A stretch of DNA of 5,442 nucleotides from Thermoplasmata archaeon (GTDB lineage: Archaea; Thermoplasmatota; JAKEGO01), in NCBI GenBank assembly GCA_022615805.1, contig JAKEGO010000037.1:1-5442 (forward strand), read 5' to 3'. The notes under the pieces are model-generated. The model was not told the origin of the DNA, did no database searches, and worked only from the letters and a program-made list of their open reading frames with translations. Made by a program: the position numbers and the translations under genes. Of the stretch, positions 5,360 through 5,442 are shown in pieces (position 1 is the stretch's first letter; each line of letters opens with the position of its first letter).

Positions 5360-5442
5360 TCAGGGTGGGTCCTGCATTCGGGCGAACGCCGGATCACCGA
5401 TGTCGATGGCCCCGCTATCCGAGGGTCCGAGCGAGCCGCCTG
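5360..5442 (-). CDS. Possible C-terminal end of an unidentified minus-strand gene cut by the window edge
   Basis: Entering from the right edge, one minus-strand frame reads 26 codons to a TGA at 5362-5360. Its last residues are acidic and small (AIDIGDPAFARMQDPP), most third codon positions are G or C, and the composition resembles the neighbouring genes. The stop lies about 95 bases before the TATA box of the next minus-strand gene, a natural spacing. The stretch is too short to identify a family, and the overlapping plus-strand frame is also open to the edge. This is a weak call. Confidence 0.28.
   Translation of the reverse strand, partial: GGSLGPSDSGAIDIGDPAFARMQDPP

Noticed and set aside
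5291..5442. A plus-strand frame from GTG at 5291, open to the right edge, downstream of the palindromic TATA box
   Set aside because: The translation is rich in Arg, Ser and Gly like noncoding GC-rich DNA, it has no ribosome binding site, and the opposite strand gives a more protein-like reading. It cannot be settled without sequence beyond the edge.

Overview
The window looks like a piece of a high-GC archaeal chromosome. Three things support this. It carries a PurP-family ATP-grasp protein, a purine-biosynthesis family known mainly from archaea. The gene starts are preceded by T/A-rich TATA-like boxes (TTTTAT, TATTTTATAA, CTTTATGA, TTTATAAA) in otherwise GC-rich spacers, at distances that fit archaeal transcription starts. 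The other genes are exported proteins (parallel beta-helix, Ig-like, matrixin-like protease) of a kind common in Euryarchaeota. Thermoplasmatota is my best guess for the lineage, but this is inference from protein style only.

Layout from left to right. (1) Bases 1-2169, minus strand: the first 723 residues of a very large secreted protein, open at the window edge. It has a signal peptide, a right-handed beta-helix, a beta-sandwich-like linker domain and then a second beta-helix. (2) Bases 2176-2314: a divergent promoter region with back-to-back TATA boxes and a 7-bp inverted repeat between them. (3) Bases 2315-3463, plus strand: a PurP-like protein whose ATP-grasp glycine loop is remodelled. 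(4) Bases 3464-3690: a spacer with a TATA box and a clear Shine-Dalgarno sequence just before the next gene. (5) Bases 3691-4428, plus strand: an exported metzincin-type zinc protease with an Asp third ligand. (6) Bases 4429-4507: a short convergent spacer with a two-tier hairpin followed, on the minus strand, by TTTT. (7) Bases 4508-5203, minus strand: a membrane protein with an extracellular Ig-like domain, one transmembrane helix and a cytosolic four-cysteine zinc ribbon. (8) Bases 5204-5442: its leader and palindromic TATA box, and possibly the last codons of another minus-strand gene entering from the right edge.

Each of the four main genes appears to have its own promoter, and their orientations (minus, plus, plus, minus) argue against a shared operon. 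Three of the four act at or outside the membrane, so this reads as a cell-surface neighbourhood with an isolated purine-metabolism-type gene in it. I see no RNA gene, CRISPR array, insertion sequence, attachment site or defence system, and no evidence for a wholly new system. The most interesting items are the Ig/transmembrane/zinc-ribbon protein, the altered PurP paralogue and the double beta-helix surface protein.
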